The notes under the pieces: generated by a model | Databases searched by the model: none | What the model saw: the letters and a program-made list of their open reading frames with translations, nothing else | What the model was told of the DNA's origin: nothing | Part shown: in pieces, positions 45,931 through 57,297 of the stretch | Layout of the letters: each line of letters begins with the position of its first letter | How positions within the stretch are numbered: the first letter of the stretch is position 1 | Assembly: GCA_026874595.1 (NCBI GenBank) | Contig: CM049310.1 | Span: 23,536,058 to 23,600,057 of the forward strand | Source of the DNA: Sipunculus nudus | Lineage: Eukaryota; Annelida; Sipuncula; Golfingiida; Sipunculidae | Length of the DNA: 64,000 nt | Direction: 5' to 3' | Made by a program: the position numbers and the translations under genes

Positions 45931-46609
45931 CTGTGATAGTAAACATCACGTGGCTGGACAGCACAGTGGGTGGTAGTCCAGACAAAGAAAGTTGGCGCGC
46001 TTCAGTGGCAACCCAAGCGCAAAGGTCAAATTAGCCCCACCGACTAACTCCACTCGTCCAGTAGACCGAGTTCGTCACACCGATACCTCTGATGGGGAAC
46101 AACTGAGTCCTCCGTGATTTTGACTAACCGCTTGACGAACCTGTATTTTAGTGTTATAATATTGATACAGATTAATTGGGTTAGGCCCGAACGGGTCTGT
46201 TGTGACCACGCAATTAACACAAGGCCTTGTGTCATGCACTCAATGACCAATCATTAATACAAGTTTGTGTTAACACAACACAAGCTTGTGTTATATGTCT
46301 TCAACACAAGATCTTGTGTCACCCTATAACACAAGGGGATTTACAGTGTGCTACAGACATTTATGCGAAAGAAAATTACATCAAATGAATTACCCTTAAA
46401 ATTTAAATAAAAAAACTTGATTTATTTTTTCTTCTTTCTTCTTATCTTTAAAAATAAAGATGCATATTTGATATGCCTATAGGCATCTGTTACATTCATA
46501 GAAAATTAACATTATATGACAGACTCCTCCAAACAGTACAACTTTCTGATATGGACAAAATTGTCAAGTCCCCTCAGTGTCTGATGTAGGGGAGTTTTTA
46601 CTGTATTAC

Positions 46610-46695
46610 CTTTTCTTCAATCATATTTATAACTTGTATGAAATCTTCAGATGGTTCTAGGTAAAATTTCCTCTGAGCATTAAAGCATCTTTCAT
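46610..46695 (-). CDS. Candidate coding exon outside the CACTA-like element
   Basis: On the minus strand, after a moderate acceptor (GCAATGCTGAG), 2 nt plus 28 open codons read RCFNAQRKFYLEPSEDFIQV then INMIEEK and end AAG|GTAATA. It ends in phase 0, as exon A begins, so it could in principle splice onto the element's exons. The donor is weak and a 28-codon open stretch is not rare in AT-rich DNA. Product not recognised. Confidence 0.3.
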
Positions 46696-46866
46696 CTCAG
46701 CATTGCTCTTGTGTATATAAACACACATATGACAGTATACTATGTCAACATGCAGTTTTGCAGCTCAGTATAATTGAAGAGCCCTTGCTTTGGCATTGAC
46801 AACCACATTAAAGCATATAAAAATTTTATGTTAAAAGTTTGAAAAGTGTGTCAGACGGTATATTAC

Positions 46867-46952
46867 CTGTGAATGTTGAGGTATAATTTTATGAGGTATA
46901 CCGAATAGTAAAGTCTTGTATCCCCTCCAGAATTGAAAAAATACACCTGCTG
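46867..46952 (-). CDS. Second candidate exon, phase not compatible with the next
   Basis: Acceptor GTGGTTTTCCCCAG is strong, donor CAG|GTAATA weaker. One frame reads AGVFFQFWRGYKTLLFGIPH and eight more codons (phase 0 end); another frame is also open. Neither phase fits the 2-nt start of the 46610-46695 segment, so they are not simply consecutive exons of one frame. Confidence 0.2.
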
Positions 46953-46979
46953 CTGGGGAAAACCACATTGTAATTAAAA

Positions 46980-47300
46980 AGGTGCTCAGAGAGTGCATAC
47001 CTTTACCAAGGCCATTGACTGAATCCTCATTGTGTTATTTTCCAAAATGTAACAAATCTGCCCCACAATTTAATCATGAATGAATTATTCATAGCCAACT
47101 ATTCCAGAAAGATGCATTTAAATACTTTAAAAAGTGTTAGAATAATTGTGTGGAGAACATACTAGGACAAACAGAAGCAGATCAAGATCTAAAAGGTAAT
47201 TTCTTCCTTGACCCCCGTTTCCAAAATATTATTGAAATTCATTGAAACCAAGGATGTTTGGCATTGATTAAGACAGACAAACAGCAATCTATATAAACTG
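46980..47300 (+). repeat. Decayed family F copy
   Basis: AGGTGCTCAGAGAGTGCATA and CCTTTACCAAGG at the left, ATTGAAATTCATTGAAACC and GACAGACAAACAGCAATC at the right. This follows the order of the 5.3-kb copy with about 100 bp of extra or unrelated sequence. Confidence 0.4.
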
Positions 47301-49209
47301 CTGGTAAATATTTTATTTACTTTATTGCCAGCAACTGAGAGGCATACTATTAATGTGTGCACAGTTGATTTTCAGAATTCTGCCAGAAGCCAAAAAAATA
47401 TTTATTATATAATGCCATTACTGCTGTTATGTGTTTTAAAACCATTGTATAGAAAACCTAAACTAAATTAAGTGAAAACAGAAATTAAAACAATGAATGT
47501 ATTTATTACTTGTGTTAATGAAAAATGATAAAAGGAAAATGCTATGGGCAAACCAACAGGCCTCAGACCCTGAGTGTGCCCATGCTGTGGGTGGTGAAGG
47601 CATCCATCAAATCAACAAGATCCATTATGTTTGAAGTAATACTACAACTTACAACACAGAGTGACCTGAACCAGGTCACCCCCTGCTAGAGGATTTCTGC
47701 ATGGTCGCTGGGCCTCATTCTGGCATCTTAATTATGTATGTTAACTGATGTTTGGGTAAATTGATGACCATAGGGTCATTTTTATCATGTATAGCATACT
47801 TGATGTCTGTGTGATTACCAGGGTAATGGAGATCTTCATGTGGCAACATATGGTACACATAATTAGATTACAGTTTATTAAGTGGAACCAAAACACAGGC
47901 ACATGATAAGAGCATGAAGAATCAATTAGTAGTGGTCTGTGAGTGGTTGTATGCCCGGGCCCTGTACAGCTGCTGTGGGGAGGTGAGGTTTATGTTCATT
48001 CACCAGATGAGCACTGATACCCTGCTGTATGGCGCTGTTTACACAGTGGGTATGAAGCTGTGACAACTAATACCAGCCCGATCACTACCCACACACAGCT
48101 CCTGGCCAGGTCAACTGGACATCATTATCAATGAACATTCTGTCGTCCAGTCCTCACATTTCGCCAGATTCTGAGGTGATTGTATGTCATGGCTACTTAA
48201 TGGCAGTTAAGCGTATCTGTATAGCACCCAGTGCCCAGTACAGAGCTGGTCCTGCCAGCAGCATTATAACTTCTGTTCTTCCTTGACATGTGTTTTTGAA
48301 ATCTTAGCCTGGGTTATCAACAAGCAGAGTCACTGTCTGGGTTTAGTTCATCTTAACCTGTGTCTCAGTCTGCTTTCTTGTAAGTGTGCGGTGTGCATTA
48401 CAGCACCGCCAGTCACTTGAGCCTGCACAAGTATGTGTCCTACCACTGCTGTCAGTCTGTGTCCCAATTAAGACATACACCCCCTCACTGGATGTAACAT
48501 GCGTGATGTTCACTGAGAGGCAATCAGTGTCTTAGCCCATCATCACCCTACAGACCTTTTTCTTGCCTTCCCCTCTGCTACTACTAGATGGTATTATTGC
48601 CCAATGCATGCACTGTTTATAACTGTGAGCACATACACACCTCTCAGATGTGTCACCCTTTTTGTCCATAATTCTCTTGATATTGTATAGGTCTTTTCTT
48701 TACAAAAAAATGTCTGATCATGTGACTCTTAATTGTCTGTTATACATGCTTTTATGTACATATGACAGGATTTGCATTTTTTTAAAGAAAGACGTATTGG
48801 CAATGCAGTCTTTTATATGCCTTGTACATGATTGCATCACAAAATTTAAATATGTAAATTTCAACATGTGTTTTATATGGGCACCAGGTACACTTTACCA
48901 TGCATCTTACGTTGCTTCCTTAGATATTCATTTGTGTGCAGTACTGTGAAGGGTGTCCATGTATCACCCTGGTGACAAATTAAACAGACTAGTGAAATCA
49001 TGATATCTTCCATTTGCCAACACTTGAGATGATCTGTCAGAATCCTGTTGAGTGGCCATTTGTTTCACTTTTTCTCCTCCCTGCAACATTCATATTGAGC
49101 AATGCAGACAAGAAAATATCAGGCTGCCTGATATGAATGTATGTAAGAGAAAAATGTTTGTTACCACATATTTATTCCTTAGAATATATTATAAACATTT
49201 AACTTCACA
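47301..49209. other. Unique DNA upstream of the signal-peptide gene
   Basis: 47560-48560 has higher GC than most of the window and no recognised repeat; no domain-bearing frame was found. Frames at 48650-48949 and 49052-49237 look incidental. May hold distal promoter elements. Confidence 0.35.
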
Positions 49210-49269
49210 GTTCAGAATGCCAAGTATGTCACAATGAAGAGTGGTTTAGTGTGACTGTGTGCCCTGTGG

Positions 49270-49609
49270 TTGGGGCATATATCAGGGGGTCTTGCTAGGG
49301 GGCTTTGGGCCTGTTTGATATCTGATAGGAGTGGGGCCAGACACAAGTCTGGGGTAGGCAGACTGTCGGCAAGGCAGGCTGCCACGTTGCTTGTTGCTTG
49401 CTGGCTGATCGCTGGGTCAGAGCTCCCGCCACTGCAGTTGCTGAAGCAGACGCTTGGCAGAGTCGCACCCAAAGGAAAGGACGGGAGCTGTTCCTTGTAG
49501 GAACTGGCCCAAAGGTGGTGGCAACTTTGTGAGAAGGGGGGCAAATAAGCCTTGTGCGACATACAGGTGGTTGCCAAATATGCTGGATAGTTAAAGATCT
49601 GGCTTAAAA
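49270..49609 (+). promoter_or_regulatory. GC-rich leader / 5' UTR region of the signal-peptide gene
   Basis: A GC-rich stretch for this window, directly before the coding start and free of known repeats. It contains a 76-codon upstream open frame (49270-49500), which would be an upstream ORF if the transcript begins before it. An in-frame TAA at 49592-49594 closes the main frame above its ATG. No TATA box is evident at a fixed distance. Confidence 0.35.
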
Positions 49610-50117
49610 ATGATTCCTAGGAAAGAGGCACAAGGATGTTGCAGTTCACTGGCGGGCTGGGGCTCTCTGAGAACTTGGACTTATGTAAGAAACTGGATGA
49701 TATTGGTATGTATTGTAGGATATGTCTCTGGTGTGGCCCAGGCGCAAGAATCAGAGGAGACATTTGCAGGACAGGTCCAAGATAAGGAACCCGTCTTTTT
49801 GCCAATTAAACAAGCGGGAAATGAAGCTGCAGGGAATAAGGTAGAAATCAAAGAGACAATAAGTACAGAAGGTGGGTCACTCAAAATTAAAACTGATTCC
49901 ACACACAAAGAAGCAACAAGTACTGGCGGCACTGTCATCACAACCACACACACCAAAAACGTTACATATATTCATCAAGGAACTCTCACTGGTGAGGGCA
50001 CCAATCTAGTGGGAGAAGAAGAGGGTGGTACTTTCACAGACAAAGGGACATTTACAGATGAAGGCACAGACGAGGGCATTTTCACAGAGGAAATGTTAGG
50101 GGATCTCTACCCTGAGG
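49610..50117 (+). CDS. First coding exon of a secreted or membrane protein, unrecognised
   Basis: The frame opens at ATG 49610 (A at -3; in-frame stop 49592-49594 upstream). A hydrophilic arm of about 29 residues precedes a second Met (49697) that starts a clear signal-peptide core, MILVCIVGYVSGVAQAQ, with likely cleavage after AQA or QAQ. The second ATG has a poorer context but would give a more usual signal peptide. The mature part is acidic and Thr-rich with one N-glycosylation site (NVT) and a short internal repeat, GTFTDKGTFTDEGTDEGIFT. The exon ends at CTGAGG with GTAAGT at 50118-50123, leaving one base of a codon (phase 1). Past the donor the frame continues only 15 codons to a stop. 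No family recognised; the next exon candidate is 63009-63069. Confidence 0.62.
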
Positions 50118-50123
50118 GTAAGT

Positions 50124-51355
50124 TTTCTTCAAGTTTGTGTTCAGTCATATCAGCCACTGTGTGAAAGATGGTCACCGTAATAAGAATTCTAAAGGACCAT
50201 CAAACCAAACTAACTTCTGATACCTAAATTTAAAATCCTAGTTGTCACAGTAAAAAGATATGGAAGCATGTAAAATATGGGAAAACCCTGGGAACCACAA
50301 TTAACCTGTCCCCCTTGTATTTGATTATAAAGACATTCAATATACTATTCTGCAGTTCATTTATTAACAATAAAATATGATTATCAGCTAATACCGATTT
50401 TTATAAAATTATGTAGATTTTCCAGTTGACACCAGTATTTCATTTACAAGTTCCGTTGACAGGCAAGTGGCAGCCATGTTTGCAGCAATGGTAATTCTAT
50501 CAGGCAGCAAGAAACTGGGCTCTATTATCTTGCAGAAGAGTCTCAGTGGCTCTGGGGAATATGAGGATACTGTGGTACAAGCCAGAACCGTGTCATAGTG
50601 TGGATTACCATGTTGTTCTAAATCTAGCTGGAATATAAATTGTTTGACACATTGTCATTTTCCTCATCAAAATAAAAAAAAAGATGGGTTAAACAACAGT
50701 TCATAATTTTATTATCTATTAATTGTAGTCTGTTTATTATTTACAGTTATATAACATTGGAAAATCCATCTAAAAGAATACTTCCTCAGAAGGACTTCAA
50801 CTTTATTATTATAGAACCTGCTTTCTTGAGAGAAAAAAAAATTCTGGGTTAAGCTGTAACATGTCTTTTCATTGAATCACCAATCTAGCTGTGAAACCAA
50901 ATCTTTGGTATGATTGAAACTAAGAAGATTTACAATTTTACATTTACAGAAATTTTATGGTGTGGAGTTGTATTTTCCAGTTGGTACTGCCGACTGATAA
51001 ATAGGTGACACTGCAATCCCAGGATGCCTTGTTGGCCATTGTGCACAGATTTATTAGGTCATTGCACCTTGTGAACATAAGCAGGCACATACTAAGACTT
51101 GCACTCAGTGGTACACCATTATATAGTTGGACATTTTTTACAACAGCATCTCTCAGTACCTGGAAGCAGTGATGTCTATGTCTTTTTGTACCAATGTGAA
51201 TTAAGATTTCTCTGCTAAATAATTAAATTACTAAATTAAACCATTCATCAGCAATATTTTTATTAGGTTTAATATGAACTTCGTTAATTTAGGTGTGCAC
51301 CCAAATATATCTTGACTACTGGTGGATATTTTTTAGCTCCAAGGGTTTTAATTTG
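50124..51355 (+). other. Intron 1 of the signal-peptide gene, start
   Basis: AT-rich, no repeat family recognised. No splice-bounded frame in the needed phase was seen. Confidence 0.35.
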
Positions 51356-51359
51356 GATG

Positions 51360-52140
51360 AGAAACAGGATGAGACAGGCTGATGCAAATTTAATAGTAAT
51401 GTTATTTTATCTTAGGAAAATAATTATTTAAGGTTGGTGGTTAGGAATGAGTGCTGTTATTTAAGTAACAGTTATGTTAATTGGTGCTGAGGAGTTAACT
51501 GCTTTATTATAGCTGAAGAATACAGGTATTTCAGATTGATGCTGAGGAAACACTTATGTTGTTTCAGTTGAGGCATACAGCTATGGTGGTTAGTGCTGAA
51601 GAGATAGTGATGTTACTTTAGTTCAAGAAAATATGTAGATTAGAGCTGAGGCGATAATAGTGTTATTATAGTTGAGGAAGACAATTACAAGATGTAGAAA
51701 ACAAGTATTCAGGTATGTGCTGAGGATAGAGTGATGTTATTTTAGTATAGGAAAATAATTATGCAAATGGTTGCTGAGGAGATAGATGTTATCTTAGTTC
51801 AGGTTAACAGTTATGCAGATTGGTGCTGAGGAAAGGGATAATGGTGTTTCAGTTTAGAAAAACCATGATGCTGTGTATAACTGAGGAGAAAATGTTCAGG
51901 GAAACAATTTAGCAACTTCATGCTGAGGAGATGATGATGTTAGTGAGTCTGAAAAATTCAGTTATACAGGTTGGTAGTGAGGAAATACTGATGTTACCTA
52001 AGTTGAGGGAAACATTTAGGGAAATAGGCACTGAGGAGTTCTTATTTTAGCCTAGGAAAAGAGGTGAACAAGTTGATAATGAAAAGAAAATGATGTTATA
52101 TTAGCCTAAGAAAGTAAGTTAGTGATGAGGAGACTGGGGT
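51360..52140 (+). repeat. Minisatellite, about 53-bp unit (GCTGAGGAGAT type)
   Basis: GTGCTGAGGAGATAGTGATG..TTATTTTAGTTGAGGAAAACA units recur near 51539, 51592, 51645, 51716, 51771 and 51822, spaced about 53 bp with indels, continuing in decayed form to about 52140. The period is like that of the 37.7-41-kb array although the sequence differs. Confidence 0.75.
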
Positions 52141-52504
52141 GTTACAAAGATCAGCTGCAAGAAAAAATATATATATAACCAACTTGTTGAACTTGCTAAA
52201 TGAATACGATTTGATGGAGGTAAGATAGTCACTGAAAATATCAGGGTTAAAGTGGGCAGGTAATTATCAATTTTTGGGGGAAAGGGCAAGGAAAATGATG
52301 TCAAAGGTTAATATTGCTAGGTTAATAATGACATTAAAAGACTAGGATAATATTATGGCAGTGATAATAGGGGTTATTGGTAAAGGTAATAATGGAAGGG
52401 GCTAAATTAAATTGTAACAAATAATGGTAGGGACTGAATTGTATGGGAAACTGATAAACAGGAGAAATGGTATTACTTGCATTTAAAGTGATAATAAGAT
52501 TCAT

Positions 52505-55130
52505 ATATCAAAATGACCAATGTAAATTGTGGTCAAAATAACCAATGTAAATTTGTTGAGGTAAAATTGACCAATGTAAATAAGTTGAGGCCAAAATGAC
52601 TAATGTAAATTTTTTAAGGGGAAAATGACCAATGTAAATTTGTTGAGGTCAAAATAATCAATGTAAGTTTATTGTGGCTAAAAAGTAAAGGTAAATTTGT
52701 TGTGGTAAAAAATAACCAATGTAAATTTGTTGGGGTCAAAATGATCAATGTAAATTTGTTGTGGTCAAAATGATCAATGTAAAATTTGTTGTGGCCAAAA
52801 TATTAAATGAAAATTTGTTGTGGTCAAAATGATCAATGTAAATTTTTTAAGCCCAAAATGATCCATATATATTAATTGTAGCCAAAATGATAAGCATCAT
52901 AGCATTAGGACTAACTTCTAACTTATTTTGTGTCTGGAACCAATTGGTTTAGTATATCACAACTTACTTCTTGTCTCGTGCCAGCTGGGTGCTCCTCTTG
53001 CCCAGTCTATCATTCTCTTTAGTGACGCCTGGTCAAGCTCTCCCACTCCCTCCATTGGCATGCAGTCAATGTACAGATTGTAACGAATGACCAATGTAAA
53101 AAATTGTTGAGGTCAAAATAATCAGTGTCAATTTGTTGTGGTCAAAATGATCAATGTAAATTTGTTGTGGTCAAAATGATCAAAATCAACTTGTTTCGGC
53201 TGAAATGATCAATGTAAATATGTTGAGGCCAAAATGATCATTGTAAATTTGTTGTGGTCAAAATGATCAATGTAAATTTGTAGTGGTTAAAATGATCAAT
53301 ATCAGCTTTTGAGGTCAAAATGATCAGTGTAAATTTGTTGTGATCAGAATGGCTAATGTAAATATGTTGTGGTCAAAATGGTTAATATAATTTTTTTCTG
53401 TTAAAAAAAAAACAGTGTAAATTTTTTGTAACAAAAATGATTAATGTAAATATGTTGAGGCCAAAATGACCAATGTAAATATATTGAGGCTAAAATGATC
53501 ATTGTAAATTTGTTGTGGTCAAAATGGTCAATGTAAATTTGTTATGGTCAAAATGATTTATGTAAATTTAGTGAAGCCAAAATGACCTGTGTGAATATGT
53601 TGTGGCGAAAATGACCAAAGTAGATTTAGTGTGGCCAAAAATAACCAATATTAATTCAATGTGGCCCAAAATAACCAAATTTTATTTTGTTTACTTATGT
53701 AAATTTGTAGGTCAAAAATGACCAGTGTAAATCTGTTGAGGCCAAAATGATCATTGTTAATTGATTGTGGTCGAAGTGACCAATGTAAATTTTTTAATGG
53801 CCAAAATGACCTGTGCAAATTTATTATGGCCCAAAATAACCTATGTAAATTTGTTGTGGTCAAATGATCAATGTAAATTTAGTGTGTCCAAAATGACTTA
53901 TGTAAATATTTTGTACCCAAAATAACAAATGTAAATTAATTGTTGTGAAAATGACCAATGTAAATTATATTGTGGACAAAATGACCAATGTAAATTTACT
54001 GTAGCCAAAATGACCAATGTAAATTTGTTGTGATCAAAATAACCAATGTAAATTTATTGTAGCCAAAATGATCAGTGTAAATATGTTGAGGCCAAAATGA
54101 TCTGTGTTAATTTGTTGTGGTCAAAATGGCCAATATAAATTGATTGTGGCCAAAATGACCTGTGTAAATTTATTTGTTGTCAATATGATCTTTGTAAATT
54201 TAGTGTAGCCGAAAATGACAAATGTAAATTTGTTGTGGTCAAAATGATCTATGTTAATTTGTTGGGGACAAAATGATCAATGTAAATTTGGTGTGGCCCA
54301 AAATACCAAATGAAAATTTGTTTTGGTGAAAATTATTAATGTAAATTTGTTATGGTCAAAATGATCAATGTAAATTTATTGTGGTAAAAATGACCTGTGT
54401 AATTTGTTGTGGTCAAAATGATCAATGTTAATTTATTGTGGTCAAGATGACAAACATAAAGTTGTTCAAAATGGGCAAAATGATAAGTGTAAATTTATTG
54501 AGGCCAAAATGATCTGTGTAAATTATTGAAGTCAAAATTACCATTGTAAATTTATTGTGGCCCAAAATAACCTATGTAAATTTTGTGAGTCCAAAATGAC
54601 CAATGTAAATTATTGTGGTCAAAATGACCAATGTAAATTTATTGTGACCCAAAATGACCAGTGTAAATTTTAGGAGGCCAAAATGATAAATTTAAATTTA
54701 TTGTGGTTGAATGACTAATGTTAATTATTTTGTGGCCAAAATGACCTGTGTAAATTTGTTTAGGCCAAATTGACCAGTGTAAATAAATTTGTCCAATATG
54801 ACCAGTGATAATTTAGTGTGTCCCAAATAACCTATGTAAATTTATTGTGGCTAAAATTACCTTTGTCATTTTATTTTTGCCAAAATGACCTATGTAAATT
54901 AAGTGTGGCCATAAAGTGGCCAGTTTGAATATGTTGTATCCAGAAAAAAACCTATGTAAATTAATATAGTCAAAATGACCTTTATAAATTTAGTGTATCC
55001 CAAATGGGCAGTGTAAATTTGTTGTGGCCCAAAAGGACTTATGAAAATTTAGTGTGGCCAAAATGACCAAAGTGAATTTATTGTAACCAAAATGAACAAT
55101 GACCAATATAAATTGCAGGGCTTTTATTTC
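52505..55130 (+). repeat. 2.6-kb minisatellite, 29-bp unit
   Basis: Unit GTCAAAATGATCAATGTAAA-TTTGTTGTG, 29 bp, with alternatives GACCAATG and GGCCAAAA, roughly 80-85 copies. Adjacent copies differ by a few bases. The unit is not a multiple of three, so the minus-strand frames at 53651-53863 and 54990-55205 are incidental. One 0.2-kb non-repeat island (52892-53087) interrupts it. Confidence 0.92.
52968..53089 (-). other. Exon-like island inside the 29-bp minisatellite
   Basis: The only non-repeat part of the array. On the minus strand it reads YNLYIDCMPMEGVGELDQAS then LKRMIDWARGAPSWHETR and runs into AGAA|GTAAGT, an ideal donor (GT at 52967-52966). The composition (Trp, Cys, Asp, Arg in balanced use) is unlike its surroundings and protein-like. 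Upstream, the frame opens out of the minisatellite with a stop near 53113 and no AG acceptor. So the 5' part of the exon is missing, replaced by repeats, or uses a distant site. A captured gene fragment, a broken exon of a nested minus-strand gene, and chance remain possible. Product not recognised. Confidence 0.45.
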
Positions 55131-55139
55131 TAGGAATGT

Positions 55140-57290
55140 GGAAGATGACAGGGGTAACAAATAAAATATTTTGCAAGGAAAATAAATGCAGCATGCAGTG
55201 GTCATATCAAATGTGTACTACAAATAGAAAAGAAAGTAATGTGGCTGCAGTAATAATGGCAGAGATGATAATTTTAGGTGAAAATTTTCACCGGGTTTAA
55301 CAAGTAATGATAGATTTTAAAACAAACGTATTAGAATATCTGATTCCTGCAGCTTGGTTTTACCATTTGCTAGATCACTGATTCATTCAGCAAACAAACG
55401 CTCATTGCACAAGACAAAATATTTTTTTTATTGTTTTACCATTGTTTTATTAACTTCATTGATTAAAATTATCTAACTACAGGAATGATCTATGAAATTC
55501 CCATCTTACCAAACTCAGGGCAGCTTGCTGTGAGCAGGTCACATAATCTATAACCATACTGAATAAAAAAAACTTCAAATTGGCAATCTGGAAGGTTAAG
55601 GTAAGCTTTTTGAAAAAGCTGAAAGAAGGAATGGGTCACAATAACTTTATGTCGAGTCATTTATATACAGTTATATGCAGCAAGAACTGAACACACAAAT
55701 GCAGCATGCAGATCTGTGTCCTGTTAAAACACATATCATGCCCGTTCAAGCTAATCAAACCTGTTAATATTTAAACATCACACATTAGATTAGATGAATG
55801 TTGTTGATCCTCCTGTTATTTTACTGGGTCCAGGACAAAATGGTGCCTTGCAAAACCCCCCAGGATAAAACACACAGAGCAGGATATAACCTAAATTCTA
55901 AAATAAAAGTGTTTGAATTGTCATTATGTAGAGTTTACAGTTTGAAATTGTAATGCATGATATTGAGTTAAAATGTACCGTAATTCCATCATTGTAGATG
56001 CTGCATTGAGTGAATATAATGAAAACTTGATAAAGTGAATTGACAGTTTGACAAATATTAAATTATTAATTACTTAGAAAGCTAAATATGTTTTTCATGA
56101 ATTTTATGCACAGTGCATATCTATTGTCACAGAGTGCTTGGCTCCTTCTGTCTCTTGTAGCTGAAAAATTACACTTGTTGGTTGTCTTAGCAAAGGTATT
56201 GATTACAGCAGCCTCAGTTCAGGTTGCTCCTTTCCACCAGAATATCTAATAAAGGGATTTACAGGACCACAGTGTAAACTGGATATATTATGCCTAGCTA
56301 GGTTACAGACAAAACCCCACCCGAACAAATGCTCAAAGAACAAAAAAAAAAAATGCCCCTAAAAGTGCAAACTAGGACAACAGACCAGATTTATGAATTG
56401 TTTGACCTCAATGACTTGCAATATCACAAGGCAGCAGGGTGAGGTATGTACTGATATAGACTGAATGTATAAAATAGAGATGTTATGAAATGTGTTTTTA
56501 TAACTGTAAAGAAACCTTTTTTTAAGATAGACATAGAAAATATATCATAGTTCTCTGATTACTATTAGAGATAAGAAAAAAAAGTGAGACAGAGAGTGAG
56601 ACTGGCTCAGCTGGATGTACAGGGAGGAACCAAAATATGAGAGAGAGTGAGAGAGAGAGATAGAGGGGGGGGGGGGGGGGGAGAGAAAGAGAGAGAAAGA
56701 GAGGATGTTTGATAAAGTCACCCATGCAAAAAGAAACACAAAGGAAATTATTATTGTTATGTTAAACAAAATAAATCGGTATTTTATATTTGTACATTAT
56801 TCACTGCTGTGAAAGAACTAGTTGTATATTAATGTTATATTATATTATATTGTGTAATGTTATATTATATTATAACATATTATATTATACTGTATTGTAA
56901 TGCCCTTTCCTTAATACTAAGGTAATTTTCTGGTAATTAAATTATCTGATTATTTATCTGAATAATCATTTACCAATTCAATATTTTTAATTAAATATTA
57001 TTATCTTTAAATCTGTTTTATTCTTATCTAGTCCATTCTGTTCAGTTATCATCTGTGTTGTTATTATATTGCTTTTCTGCTTAATATATCAGAAATTTAT
57101 GATATTGCATTTACTCTTAACTAAATCACTCTCAAACAAGTGGGGGGAAATGCACAGTATGCGAACCTGACAGGATATATAATATATCTAACCAGCAATG
57201 CTGGGGTTTGTTTGGTGGAAAAGGTTTGAAATAATCACATCTTGATAAAAAAAAAGATGTTGCATCTTTTGTTAAAGTCTCCATTGGATT
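55140..57290 (+). other. Intron 1, middle: simple repeats, otherwise unremarkable
   Basis: Contains a GA-rich block (about 56579-56705) with a 16-G tract at 56665-56680, and a TATAT/ATTAT block at 56830-56895. Frames overlapping these are not genes. No exon candidate in the needed phase. Confidence 0.4.
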
Positions 57291-57297
57291 TTACTGG

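Larger units (their letters stand above)
43905..46348. mobile_element. CACTA-like element, CTTGTGTTA-word body, carrying spliced exons
   Basis: Left end CACTCTAAATCCCCTTGTGT, right end (inward) CACTGTAAATCCCCTTGTGT. TG is duplicated on both sides (43903-43904, 46349-46350), and deleting the element and one TG restores TTTATG-CTACAGAC, the family A sequence. Both subterminal regions (43920-44235 and 46205-46340) are dense in CTTGTGTTA and TAACACAAG, in both orientations. The 2-kb interior is unlike the ends and contains a (TA)n, an (AAT)n and three minus-strand exons with good splice sites. It is far too short for a CACTA transposase gene. The same end logic as 11116-12174 with a different word suggests sister families. 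Confidence 0.8.

Noticed and set aside
49212-49577. 121-codon minus-strand frame opposite the leader of the signal-peptide gene
   Set aside because: Shadow of a GC-rich leader; the plus-strand gene start with signal peptide and GTAAGT is the better explanation.
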